Shown here piece after piece: positions 18,968 through 27,275 of a stretch of DNA of 47,268 bases; the stretch's first letter is position 1, and every line of letters begins with the position of its first letter. The notes under the pieces were generated by a model. That model saw nothing but the letters and a program-made list of their open reading frames with translations, searched no databases and was not told the origin of the DNA. The DNA comes from Propionibacteriaceae bacterium (GTDB lineage: Bacteria > Actinomycetota > Actinomycetes > Propionibacteriales > Propionibacteriaceae): the NCBI GenBank assembly GCA_031285845.1, contig JAITVK010000011.1, forward strand, positions 1 through 47,268, in the 5' to 3' direction. Both the position numbers and the translations under genes were made by a program.

Positions 18968-19501
18968 TCAGGCCGCGGTTCTCAGGAACTGCTTGATCTT
19001 CTTCATTGCCCAGCCATAGTGGCTCGGACCAGCGGAAATACAGTAGCTGGCCAGGTTGGACGTCCCCGTCCACCCGAAGTGCTTTTTCGTGAACAGCTCC
19101 TCGTCACTGTAGGACTCGATCAACGCGATCACGGCAGCGTGACTGGTGCGAAGCTGGTTGGCCGCCTGCTCGAAGGTCACCGCTTTCGCGTCGTCGGCGA
19201 GTCGCTGATTCATCAGCCCGTAGGTCTTCCAGGTGTACGGCGCGGGTAGGAAACTTCGAGGGGTTCCGGCGCGGTTCGACTCGACCCATTCCAGCAGGAG
19301 ACGTTGCCAACCCCACAGATGAACCAGAACGTCGCGCATGTTCTCGTCACGTGACCAATGAGCCCCCGTCAACGCTTGGCCACTGAAGTCGAATCTCACC
19401 GCCTCTGCGCCGCCGGGAATCGTGTCGATCAACGCCCACAGTTTGACCCACTGCTGGTCGGCAGCTGTGAGCAGTTCCGCTTTCGTCGTCGCCCGCGCCA
19501 T
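18968..19501 (-). CDS. ClbS/DfsB-family four-helix protein
   Basis: A 177-residue protein of the ClbS/DfsB family, related to the DinB four-helix bundle. It starts MARATTKAELLTAADQQW and ends with the family motif HYGWAMKKIKQFLR; WVKLWALID, MRDVLVHLWGWQ and SYCISAGPSHYGWA lie between. ClbS from colibactin producers is a cyclopropane hydrolase giving self-protection, but most homologues are uncharacterised and no toxin-synthesis genes are nearby. Function is therefore open. Confidence 0.82.
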   Translation of the reverse strand: MARATTKAELLTAADQQWVKLWALIDTIPGGAEAVRFDFSGQALTGAHWSRDENMRDVLVHLWGWQRLLLEWVESNRAGTPRSFLPAPYTWKTYGLMNQRLADDAKAVTFEQAANQLRTSHAAVIALIESYSDEELFTKKHFGWTGTSNLASYCISAGPSHYGWAMKKIKQFLRTAA

Positions 19502-19617
19502 GGTCCATCCTTTCGATCCCCGAAGTCACAGCATACATGGGCGCTCCACGCGCCAGGTTCACGCCCAGCAGTCTCGCTCCAGGTGGACACTCCACGAGCC
19601 GGGTTCGCGTCCCCAGA

Positions 19618-20721
19618 TCACTGCCCGGTGGCGGCGGCGATCTTCTGCCGGAAGGTCTCGTACCTGGCGACAGCGGCAGCGTTGGACGAGTATCGTTCGA
19701 CGGCCCGAATCGGCCCCATGACCTCGTTGGCGATCGACCACGTCCCCGGCGTGTTGCCCCACTGATAGTACGGCAGCACGTCATAGGTGGAGTGCTTGTT
19801 CGGCTGGGTCACCGGATCGGCGAAATTGTAGGTCCCCATGTTCACCGGATCGTTTTCCTCCGTCAACAGCGTTCCAGCTTTGTTGTAGACCGCCTCCAAC
19901 AAGCCGTCGGCGGAGACGAACTTCAGGTTGAACTCCCCGTCGGGCCCGAGCATGTGATAGGCCGCCTGACTGGGCGCGAGCAGGATCCACTGGAGTCCTT
20001 GCGGCCGGGTGAACGTGGCCATCATCTCATCGAGGGTCGCTGGCCCCTCGTTCAGACGGTTGCGCAGATAATGCTCCCAGGGCGACTTCGGACCAAGCTG
20101 GACGTCGACTAGATGGTTGACCTGTTGGCGCAGTTGCTCGCGTTCAGTCGCCGTCAAATCTGTCACGTAGTTCGGGTCCTTCTCGATCGCGATCAGGATC
20201 TGATTGATGGCCATCGACGCCGACCGATAGTCCCCCGTGCCCTGGTCTCGAATCTCAGGGCCGGAATAGCGATGTGACACGAGGCCCACAGTGCCCACCA
20301 CTCCGGTCAGCGTCACCACGAGAATCAGGTTGAGGACAACATTGATGACGACATTGGCGACCGATCCGATGAACGTACGACGCTGGCCTTTGCGTACGAA
20401 CGCGCGACGGGCGGCCAACTTGATGACGAAACCGATGATGAACAGCGACCCGACGATCACCAGGGATTCGACCGGATACAAGTAGGTGTAGCGGGCCAGT
20501 TCGGGGACCCAGGCGAAGTTGATATTCATCGCGTACTGGATCACATAGTCGACGTAGTAGCCTTTCGCGAAATACTTGTCCGCGAAGTACGCGCCGAGCA
20601 CGGCGATGATGAGAATAGCCGTGATCAGGAAGCTGACCACATTGACCGAGCGCATCACGAAGATGCCGGTTCGGTTGATGAACCGGCCCAATCCGCGCAC
20701 GACCTTGGTGATTCTGTTCAT
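19618..20721 (-). CDS. Unknown membrane protein with three helices and an extracytoplasmic tail
   Basis: I do not recognise the family. From the preferred start the protein has 367 residues: a basic N-terminus (MNRITKVVRGLGRFINRTG), membrane helices near residues 28-50, 80-103 and 118-142, and a soluble tail of about 220 residues with the runs WILLAPSQAAYHMLGPDGEF and NEVMGPIRAVERYSS. The frame stays open upstream to 20829, but the extra 36 codons are Cys/Ser/Pro-rich and look non-coding, so the ATG at 20721 is chosen although no strong ribosome site precedes it. It could be a small sensor or an envelope protein. Confidence 0.72.
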   Translation of the reverse strand: MNRITKVVRGLGRFINRTGIFVMRSVNVVSFLITAILIIAVLGAYFADKYFAKGYYVDYVIQYAMNINFAWVPELARYTYLYPVESLVIVGSLFIIGFVIKLAARRAFVRKGQRRTFIGSVANVVINVVLNLILVVTLTGVVGTVGLVSHRYSGPEIRDQGTGDYRSASMAINQILIAIEKDPNYVTDLTATEREQLRQQVNHLVDVQLGPKSPWEHYLRNRLNEGPATLDEMMATFTRPQGLQWILLAPSQAAYHMLGPDGEFNLKFVSADGLLEAVYNKAGTLLTEENDPVNMGTYNFADPVTQPNKHSTYDVLPYYQWGNTPGTWSIANEVMGPIRAVERYSSNAAAVARYETFRQKIAAATGQ

Positions 20722-20860
20722 GAGCCATCGATTGTACGCCGCTGATGTCGAGTTCGATGGGTCGCAGGGCCAGCCGAGGCAGTCGACCGGCGCGGCGGCG
20801 CAGTCGGACATGCCGGATGAGACGGTCACCGCCGCCTGCAGTCGGCCTCCGCGACAGTCA

Positions 20861-21721
20861 TCACCGTACCGGCGATCGCCATATCACTGTGCCTTCTCCG
20901 GTCGATCGCCCGACTGCGGCTCGCCGCATCACCAGCGCCGCTTCGACCGAGCGGACAACCTCGGTCGGATACCGCAGTTGGTCGGCGGTGACCGTGATAA
21001 TCAGCCAACCCTCCTCTTGGAGCGCGCGTCGCCTGATCGCGTCGATCTCCATCTGATGCCGATTCCCGACATGAACCACGCCGTCGTACTCCACGCCGAC
21101 CCGCTCCTCGACGTACCCCATGTCGACATGGAACGTACGTCCCACCGAGCGGCAGAAGACGGGCGGATTGACCAGTGGACAAGGCAATCCGCCATCGATG
21201 AGCGTCAGGCGGGTCCGAGTCTCCGCCAGGGAGCCCGTCTGCGGCACGACCAGTTTGGCCAACCTTCGCGCCCGGCGAATGCCCTGTGTTCCGTCAGATT
21301 CAGCCAACCGCCGCTCGAAATCCCCGAGTGTCACCAACGGATCGCGCCGCCGCAGAATCGCGTCACCAACCTGGACCAACTCCGCGTCGCTGGCACGGGT
21401 CAGCTGAAGCCAGTGGTCCACCGGATGAAGCAGCCTCACCCCTTGCCTGGTCCGCCACGTCGAGCTCGCCCGCACACTGCGATGAGACACCACTCCGCGC
21501 CGCTCGGGCCGATACTGATCAGTCGGTGTCAACACGTGAAACGTCTGCCAGTCTTCCAACGACGACGGAAGATCCACCCCCAGAAACTGAAGCGCAGTCA
21601 CGCCGTAGAGGTGGAGTTCACGTCCGGCGTACGCTCTCATGACCGCTGACACGGCAGCCCGAAAACGAAGCAGGCGCGCCTGCGAACCCTCGCCGCCTGA
21701 CGACTGGGGACGTCCGTACAC
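20861..21721 (-). CDS. DUF559-type protein with Vsr-like endonuclease domain
   Basis: Up to 286 residues. The N-terminal half resembles the regulator-like part of actinobacterial AbiEi/DUF559 proteins (VVSHRSVR, then a helical region with VGDAILRR). The C-terminal part has the PD-(D/E)XK-like pattern of DUF559 and Vsr nucleases: VDMGYVEERVGVEYDG, then H, MEIDAIRRRALQEEGW and VTADQL. Such proteins are abundant in actinomycetes and mostly uncharacterised. The start is uncertain: a GTG at 21721 or an ATG at 21640, neither with a well-spaced ribosome site. It lies upstream of the membrane protein on the same strand, 139 bp from that gene's preferred start. Confidence 0.75.
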   Translation of the reverse strand: MYGRPQSSGGEGSQARLLRFRAAVSAVMRAYAGRELHLYGVTALQFLGVDLPSSLEDWQTFHVLTPTDQYRPERRGVVSHRSVRASSTWRTRQGVRLLHPVDHWLQLTRASDAELVQVGDAILRRRDPLVTLGDFERRLAESDGTQGIRRARRLAKLVVPQTGSLAETRTRLTLIDGGLPCPLVNPPVFCRSVGRTFHVDMGYVEERVGVEYDGVVHVGNRHQMEIDAIRRRALQEEGWLIITVTADQLRYPTEVVRSVEAALVMRRAAVGRSTGEGTVIWRSPVR

Positions 21722-22379
21722 TCCTCGCGCCAGGCGGAGGTACCCCCAACCGCGCGTGATTGCGGCAGGTCACTCGCCCGTCGCGGGCCAACTCGACGTT
21801 GCGCAATGTCATGGTCATACCACCATCCTGGTCGAAGGCGAACCCCGATGGAAGAGGTTCGGGTGAAATCTGTGGATAACTTGTTGTGGTGGGAGCGAGG
21901 AACCTACAAGCCGATGCTGGGAGTTGTCGCCAGAAGCACGACGAGGCCGGGCGGGCACGGAGGTCGGCCCCGAGCGGATCAGAGGCGGAGAACCCTGTCG
22001 GACGCGTGGTGTGAGCGCGAAATCGTCCGGAGAAATCTAGGCGGCGAACCCTCCCCGAGCAGCCCCGTACGGTCCCAACAGGCGACACAACCCTACCCAA
22101 CTGAGCACATCCGAGCCTCAAACTCATCTCGTGGATGGGTTGCGTCGGCAAAACCGCCCAAATAGGCCCAAATCGACGACACAACCCTCCCTGAGTCAGC
22201 GAAACCCCCTCGCGGGCCGCAACTCTGGGAGGGTTGTGTCGCCGGACAGCAGGCCCGCCATGTACGACCCGAAGCAGAACACCGAGTATCGTTGAAACCA
22301 TACTTCACCGCGCGACGAGCCCGAGGGCCATGACGCTCGACCCATCGTTTCGCGGTCTGACGTCTTGGGGAGGACGAGC
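21722..22379. other. Long gene-free region with DnaA box and paired hairpins
   Basis: No protein-coding gene is supported here; a minus-strand frame to 22301 is Arg/Pro-rich and matches nothing. The region contains a perfect DnaA-box 9-mer (TGTGGATAA, 21871-21879, the complement of TTATCCACA) and two related hairpins at 22083-22241. Confidence 0.6.
22083..22241. repeat. Duplicated hairpin with four arms of one 11-mer
   Basis: The sequence CGACACAACCC appears at 22083-22093 and 22177-22187. Its near or exact complement appears at 22137-22147 (one mismatch) and 22231-22241. The second pair extends to 20-bp arms (22177-22196 and 22222-22241) with a single mismatch and a 25-nt loop, of which the outer 15 bp are perfect. 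The first pair has a 43-nt loop. The layout is that of two adjacent REP-like stem-loops or a small non-autonomous element. Confidence 0.8.
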
Positions 22380-23366
22380 ATGACGATTCTCGAGGAGAAG
22401 GTCTTCCTGTCCATCAACGAGTCTCGCCAAGGGATGATCTTGACCAGTCGGGACACGCGCAACCCGGTGCTGCTCTTCCTTCATGGCGGACCAGGGTCGC
22501 CCGAGGTCGCGCTCTCGGGGAAGCACCCGACCGGGCTGGAGGACCTGTTCACTGTGTGTTGGTGGGAGCAGCGCGGCGCTGGATTGTCGTACCGTCGCGG
22601 CCTGTCCAAAACCACCATGACCATCGACCAGATGATCGCCGACACGATCGCGGTCACGCTCTACCTGCGCCAGCGGTTCGGCCAAGCGAGAATCTACCTG
22701 ATGGGGCATTCGTGGGGAAGTCTGCTGGGGACTCTGACCGTTTCGCAAGCGCCCGAGTTGTTCAAGGCCTACATTGGCGTCGGACAGATCGTACGCCAAG
22801 CCGAGTCGGAACGAATCGCCTACCGTCACATGCTCGACGTGTTTCGCGCCAACGGCGACAAGACTATGGTCCGCAGGCTCGACAAGCATCCGATCGACCA
22901 GGGCGCGCCGATCGACGAGGGCTACATGATGCTGCGAAGCGCGGCGCTGAACAAACTCGGCATTGGCATGACGCGTCGTCCGCCGTCGATGATGGAACTG
23001 CCGCTCGCCCTGATGAGGTGTCGATGGTATTCGTGGCCCGACAGGCTGCGTTACGTCCAAGGCATGATCTTTTCGAACAGGTGTCTGTGGAGCGATGTGC
23101 TCGCCTTCGACCTGGAGGCGCAGGCGCCGTCGCTCACCATTCCCGCCTACATCATGCATGGCGCGTACGACTATCAGGTGTCGTACGACCTGTCGCGGCA
23201 GTACGCCCAGGCACTCGTCGCGCCATTGAAGGGTTTCTACACTTTCCGCCATTCGGCGCACAGCCCATGTTTCGAAGAACCGGAGCGGATGTGCCAGATT
23301 CTGCGCGACGATGTGCTGCGAGGAAGAACCGAGTTGGCTGATCCGACGCCTGATGAGCGACAATGA
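22380..23366 (+). CDS. Alpha/beta hydrolase, proline-iminopeptidase-like (S33)
   Basis: A 328-residue cytoplasmic hydrolase. Seen: the oxyanion loop HGGPG at 35-39, WEQRGAGLS at 62-70, the nucleophile elbow GHSWG with Ser111, a probable acid in HGAYDYQVS and a probable base in FRHSAHSPCFEEPERM. HGGPG together with WEQRG is typical of prolyl aminopeptidases and related S33 hydrolases. GGGGAGGA 5-6 bases upstream fixes the ATG at 22380; a TTG 15 bases earlier lies inside that ribosome site. It stands alone, convergent with the TetR gene. The true substrate (peptide or small ester) is not evident. Confidence 0.87.
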   Translation: MTILEEKVFLSINESRQGMILTSRDTRNPVLLFLHGGPGSPEVALSGKHPTGLEDLFTVCWWEQRGAGLSYRRGLSKTTMTIDQMIADTIAVTLYLRQRFGQARIYLMGHSWGSLLGTLTVSQAPELFKAYIGVGQIVRQAESERIAYRHMLDVFRANGDKTMVRRLDKHPIDQGAPIDEGYMMLRSAALNKLGIGMTRRPPSMMELPLALMRCRWYSWPDRLRYVQGMIFSNRCLWSDVLAFDLEAQAPSLTIPAYIMHGAYDYQVSYDLSRQYAQALVAPLKGFYTFRHSAHSPCFEEPERMCQILRDDVLRGRTELADPTPDERQ

Positions 23367-23441
23367 GTCGGGCGCCGCTCCACCACGCCGCCTGACCTGC
23401 CGCCCGACTATAGCCGCGCCTGATGACAGATCAGGACCGCA

Positions 23442-24107
23442 TCACGACAGATCGGGACCAGCTCCGAACGCCGTCGAGACAGCTTTGATGTAGTCGTCAG
23501 GCGAGGCCGGGTCGCCGAAGAGCGCCGCGTTGACGACGTAACCCTGAAGAATGCTCACCAGCGCACGAGTCGTCACCTGGGCCAATTCGACGGCGTGTTC
23601 GTCGAACTCAGCAGAATCCGAATGATCAGACCCACCGCAGGCGCGCTGTTCAGCCCACGGCAAAAGTAACTGTGACACTGTAGTTTGCAGCAGACCGACG
23701 GATTCATGGAAAGCCTCGCGCAGTTCGGGGTCGACTGTCACTTCGGCCCAGAATTGAGCGAAAATCACGTACGGCAGACCAGTGGAGTTGAGCATCTGCA
23801 GCATGCGATGAAGCATGTGCCCCGGCGTCGCGACGACACGGGCCGGGGTCGATTCGTCCTCTGGAACCGCGTCGGATTGGATCCGCAATTGGTCCAGCCG
23901 AGGCAGCAGATAGTACGAGAAGATGTAGCGGACCAACTCAGCTTTGTCGGTGAAGTGCGAGTAGATCGCCCCGGTGGACAACCCTGACTCGGCGACGATG
24001 TCGGCAATGGAGGTCTCATGGACCCCGCGACGCTCGATGCAGGCGATGGCTGCGCGGGCGATCAGATCACGACGGGCTTGACGATAGGCAGGGGAAACTC
24101 TGGGCAT
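23442..24107 (-). CDS. TetR-family transcriptional repressor
   Basis: A 221-residue regulator. The TetR N-terminal domain is clear: RDLIARAAIACIERRG, then TSIADIVAESGLSTGAIYSH as the helix-turn-helix (about residues 32-51), then FTDKAELVRYIF. The ligand domain is divergent, as usual. It is transcribed away from the ABC-2-like gene across an 80-bp spacer carrying palindromes, so it most likely represses that gene and itself. A 14-bp sequence (GACAGATCRGGACC) occurs just past its stop at 23425 and again inside its last codons at 23446. Confidence 0.92.
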   Translation of the reverse strand: MPRVSPAYRQARRDLIARAAIACIERRGVHETSIADIVAESGLSTGAIYSHFTDKAELVRYIFSYYLLPRLDQLRIQSDAVPEDESTPARVVATPGHMLHRMLQMLNSTGLPYVIFAQFWAEVTVDPELREAFHESVGLLQTTVSQLLLPWAEQRACGGSDHSDSAEFDEHAVELAQVTTRALVSILQGYVVNAALFGDPASPDDYIKAVSTAFGAGPDLS

Positions 24108-24113
24108 GCAAAG

Positions 24114-24165
24114 AGAATACCAGTTCTGCTAATGTAATCCCAGAACGTACGTTCTCTTAAAGAAC
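24114..24165. promoter_or_regulatory. TetR operator region with perfect 14-bp palindrome
   Basis: Between the divergent TetR and membrane-protein genes lies the perfect palindrome AGAACGTACGTTCT (24142-24155), typical in size for TetR operators. Overlapping it is GTTCT-N5-AGAAC (24151-24165). A further AGAA-N6-TTCT half-match lies at 24114-24127, next to the TetR start. AAGGAGAAG precedes the ATG at 24188. Confidence 0.8.
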
Positions 24166-24187
24166 AGACTGAGCCAAGGAGAAGACC

Positions 24188-25285
24188 ATGAGCCTCATCA
24201 CGCCGACCACGTCCGCCACCACCAACCCCCATCGCCGACGTCCCCCGGCTATTGTGATCGCGCTCGGCGCCGCGATCATCGTCGGACTGATCGTCTCCGC
24301 CTTCGCCTGGCCAGCCGCCACCGCCAAACCCCACGACCTCCCGGTGGGCATCCTCGGCCCGACCGAGGCGGTCGACGCCGTCGAATCTGTCCTGGCTGAG
24401 CAGGACCCCGCTCCACTCAAGCTCACGGCAGTGGCTGATCGTGAGGCGGCGATCACCGACATCAAGACCCGTCAGCTCTACGGCGCGATCCTGCTCGGCG
24501 ACAAGCCCGAAATCCTGATCGCCTCAGCTGCGGGGGCCGCTCCTGCTCAAGCGCTGCGCGCCATCGCCACCCAACTCCAAGCGCAGATCGACTCCAAGGC
24601 GCTGGGGGCCGTGACCGAACAGTTGACCGCCATCATGACCGCTCTCACATCAGGCAAGGCTCCGGCGTTGCCCACCGGCCAGACCGCGAGCGGCGCAGAA
24701 ATCCCTACTGTGACTGTGACCGACGTGGCGCCCCTGGTGGAGTCAGATCGACTGGGCGCGGGATTGTCCTCGATGGTGTTGCCACTGGTCTTGGGCGGCC
24801 TGCTCGGCGGAGCGCTGATCTCTCAACTCGTGTCAGGGCGAGTCCGCCGGATCATCGCCATCGTCATCTTCGCCGTCGGCGCGGCCGCTGGGGTCGTCGG
24901 AGTCATGCAATCCTGGCTTGGGCTGATCGGCGGGCAGTGGTTGCTCAACGCCGGTGTCGTCGCCCTCGGAATCGGAGCCACCACCAGCTTCGTCGTCGGC
25001 TGCGCCGCCCTGTTTGGCCTGGCCGGTCTGCCACTGGCCGCGCTCGTCACGCTGCTGTTGGCCAATCCGATCTCCGGGGCGGCCATGCCGCCGGAATTCC
25101 TACCCACGCCATGGGGCAGCGTCGGCCAAGCCTTCGTGCCCGGCGCGGCGTCCACCCTGCTGCGCTCGGCGGTCTACTTCCCGTCAGCCGCGACCTGGAC
25201 GCAATGGCTGACCTTGTCAGCCTGGGCGCTCGGCGGAATGGCGCTGCTCCTGCTCGGCCGTCACGGCAACTCCGCCAAACGGTAG
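24188..25285 (+). CDS. ABC-2/YhgE-like membrane exporter component
   Basis: A 365-residue membrane protein. One helix lies near the N-terminus (residues 22-44), then an extracytoplasmic domain of about 160 residues (LPVGILGPTEAVDAVESVL onward), then about five helices from residue 195 to the end. This topology, one helix, outer domain and multi-helix block, is that of the YhgE/Pip and DUF3533 relatives of ABC-2 permeases, which are commonly paired with TetR regulators and act in drug or lipid export. No ATPase is nearby. Control by the adjacent TetR is inferred from the shared operator region. Confidence 0.75.
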   Translation: MSLITPTTSATTNPHRRRPPAIVIALGAAIIVGLIVSAFAWPAATAKPHDLPVGILGPTEAVDAVESVLAEQDPAPLKLTAVADREAAITDIKTRQLYGAILLGDKPEILIASAAGAAPAQALRAIATQLQAQIDSKALGAVTEQLTAIMTALTSGKAPALPTGQTASGAEIPTVTVTDVAPLVESDRLGAGLSSMVLPLVLGGLLGGALISQLVSGRVRRIIAIVIFAVGAAAGVVGVMQSWLGLIGGQWLLNAGVVALGIGATTSFVVGCAALFGLAGLPLAALVTLLLANPISGAAMPPEFLPTPWGSVGQAFVPGAASTLLRSAVYFPSAATWTQWLTLSAWALGGMALLLLGRHGNSAKR

Positions 25286-25437
25286 CGACGGTCGTCGCCT
25301 GGACCTGACTGACGAGCCGACAAGATCACGCCAACCGCTGCGGCGTCACATTCACCACGGCGGCGTCACGCGACGTACGATGGGGCCACTCTCACACCGT
25401 GGCCTCGTCGTACGTCCACCTGTCCTCCGCGAACCTG

Positions 25438-26418
25438 TCAGCGGTTCGGCTCCACGACCGACTTCACGAAGTCGTCGGGGTGGGACTCCATCAGACGGTA
25501 CGCCTCATCGATGCCGTCCAAACCGAATCGATGGGTGACCAGCGGCGCTTGGGTGATGCGACGACCGCCGATCAAATCGACCGCTTTCGCCACGCTCGTC
25601 ATCAAGCGGTCCTGATTCGGAGTGAAACCGGCGCGCACGGTCAACGCCTTGTGCCAAGCGTCCATCGGCAGCGACAGAGCGTCGGTGTAGTGGTGGTAGC
25701 CGACGATGGACAAGGTCGAGAACGGTCGCGCCAGAGCCACGCCCAACTCCAGCGCTGAGGCGTGACCGGCCGCTTCCAAGACCACATCCATCCGTGGGTC
25801 GGTCGTACTCGGTTCGGCGGGTCCACTCAGCAGCTCGGCTGGGATCTCGTGCGGGTCGAACGCCAGGTCAGCTCCCTGATCGAGGGCCCGCTGGCGCGCG
25901 GCGGGCGACGGGTCGATCGCGACCAGCAGTTGCGGAGCCCGCAACCGCGCCAACTGGATCAGGCCCAAGCCCATGAAGCCCGCGCCGACTACCGCGATGC
26001 GCTCCCCTGATTGATTCGCGGCGTCCTCACCGATTCGGCGAGGCACGGCGTCGATCGCGGCCACCAGGTCAGAGAACGGCTCGCTCAAACACAGCCATGG
26101 CGCGATCCCCGCTGGCACCAGCACCAGGTACCGCTCGTTCAGACAAGCTTGGGTGGCGAAACCACCATCGCCCAGGCCCGTGACCAGATCGCCGACCTGG
26201 AACGGGCTGGTCGCTCCCGCCCACGTGACACGTCCGACGATCTCATGCCCGAGCAGGACCGGGTTGTCTTCGCGCCCCCATGAACGCCACGGCGGCAGAT
26301 CAGAGGTGCAGATGCCACAGGCGACGACATCGACGATGACATGGCCTGGGCGAGGCGTCGGATCAGCCACTTCGACGACCCGACTCGTTTTCGGTCCAAT
26401 AACGTGACTGACAAACAC
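25438..26418 (-). CDS. Zinc-type alcohol/polyol dehydrogenase (MDR family)
   Basis: A 326-residue NAD(P)-dependent dehydrogenase of the medium-chain family. Catalytic-zinc residues are seen in CGICTSD (Cys37) and GHE (His58, Glu59), and the Rossmann motif VVGAGFMGLGLIQ near 155. The four-cysteine structural-zinc lobe is absent, as in several sugar-dehydrogenase subfamilies. The frame is open from 26460, but AAGGA eight bases before a GTG at 26418 marks that GTG as the start. It is the last gene of the minus-strand sugar cluster, so oxidation of a sugar or polyol intermediate is the likely role; the substrate is unknown. Confidence 0.85.
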   Translation of the reverse strand: MFVSHVIGPKTSRVVEVADPTPRPGHVIVDVVACGICTSDLPPWRSWGREDNPVLLGHEIVGRVTWAGATSPFQVGDLVTGLGDGGFATQACLNERYLVLVPAGIAPWLCLSEPFSDLVAAIDAVPRRIGEDAANQSGERIAVVGAGFMGLGLIQLARLRAPQLLVAIDPSPAARQRALDQGADLAFDPHEIPAELLSGPAEPSTTDPRMDVVLEAAGHASALELGVALARPFSTLSIVGYHHYTDALSLPMDAWHKALTVRAGFTPNQDRLMTSVAKAVDLIGGRRITQAPLVTHRFGLDGIDEAYRLMESHPDDFVKSVVEPNR

Positions 26419-26452
26419 AGTCGTTCCTTCCAGTTGATGAATATCCTTGCCA

Positions 26453-26497
26453 GACCCCATATAGAGGGGTCAAGCCCATGAGCCCCGCGGCAGGGGC
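26453..26497 (-). terminator. Two small hairpins between gntR and the dehydrogenase
   Basis: GACCCC/GGGGTC (26453-26458 and 26466-26471) and GCCCC/GGGGC (26482-26486 and 26493-26497) form two GC-rich stems in the 95-bp gap. They may reduce read-through from the regulator gene into the dehydrogenase gene. Neither has a U-tract, so an operator role for the first is equally possible. Confidence 0.45.
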
Positions 26498-26513
26498 CCC
26501 GAGAAATAGACAG

Positions 26514-27275
26514 TCAGCGTACGAACGAGGTACGCAAGCGGTAGCGCTGCCCGGCGTAGGTGATGACGGAGGTGAAGACACGTCGATCCGAGCCATCAAG
26601 CGCGATCTGTTTCATCACCAGGATCGGGTCGCCCACCGCGATCCCCAGATGAGTCGACACGTAGGCGTCAGCGCCGAGAGCTTCGATCGTGGATTCCGTG
26701 CGAGCCAGTTCGACACCACAATCGGTCAGTGCTTGAAACAGCGAGGCGGTGGTGAAATCGTACGACGGCAGCGTGGGGGCTTCTCGCAGCGGGATTTGTG
26801 AAGAGTCGATGGCGATAGGAATGCCCCCGAGCATCCGGACGCGTTCGAGATGGAAGATCGGCAGTCCCGGTGGGATGCCCAGGCTCTCGGACAGGTCGAG
26901 GCTGGCAGGCTCGGTGTCGGCCCGCAACACGGCCGACGATCCTTCCAACCCCAGGCGAGCCGCTGTCTCGGAGAAGGACTCCAACCGGTTCGGCCATTCT
27001 TCACTCGACGCCTGCCAACCTTCGACGTACCACCCGCGGCCCTGGGCCGGTTTGATCTTGCCCTCGTCGACGAGATGATTCAGCGCCTTGCGCAAGGTGA
27101 CCCGCGACACGCCCAAGTCTTGCGCCAGCTGTCGTTCCGGCGGCAGACGGTCACCTGGGCCGAGTCGATGCTGCTCGACCTGCTCGTTGATCCAATGCAG
27201 CACCTGGATCCACAGCGGATCGGGATAAGCGGCTTCAATCCTGCGCGGGGTCGGTGAGGCGGTGGGATCATCCAT
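26514..27275 (-). CDS. GntR-family regulator, HutC subfamily (UTRA domain)
   Basis: A 253-residue regulator. Residues about 18-88 form the winged-helix GntR domain (DPLWIQVLHWINEQV, GDRLPPERQLAQDLGVSRVT, LVDEGKIKPAQGRGWYV). Residues about 100-250 form the UTRA ligand-binding domain (GLPIFHLERVRMLGGIPIAIDSSQIP). HutC members such as NagR and DasR sense amino-sugar phosphates and control chitin-derived sugar genes, which fits the cluster. AGGAGG lies nine bases before the ATG. Its start overlaps the epimerase stop by eight bases, so it is cotranscribed with that operon. Confidence 0.9.
   Translation of the reverse strand: MDDPTASPTPRRIEAAYPDPLWIQVLHWINEQVEQHRLGPGDRLPPERQLAQDLGVSRVTLRKALNHLVDEGKIKPAQGRGWYVEGWQASSEEWPNRLESFSETAARLGLEGSSAVLRADTEPASLDLSESLGIPPGLPIFHLERVRMLGGIPIAIDSSQIPLREAPTLPSYDFTTASLFQALTDCGVELARTESTIEALGADAYVSTHLGIAVGDPILVMKQIALDGSDRRVFTSVITYAGQRYRLRTSFVR

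Noticed and set aside
21618-22301. A 227-codon minus-strand frame in the long gap
   Set aside because: Composition is Arg/Pro/Ser-rich, it crosses the twin hairpins and overlaps the DUF559 gene; no family resemblance.
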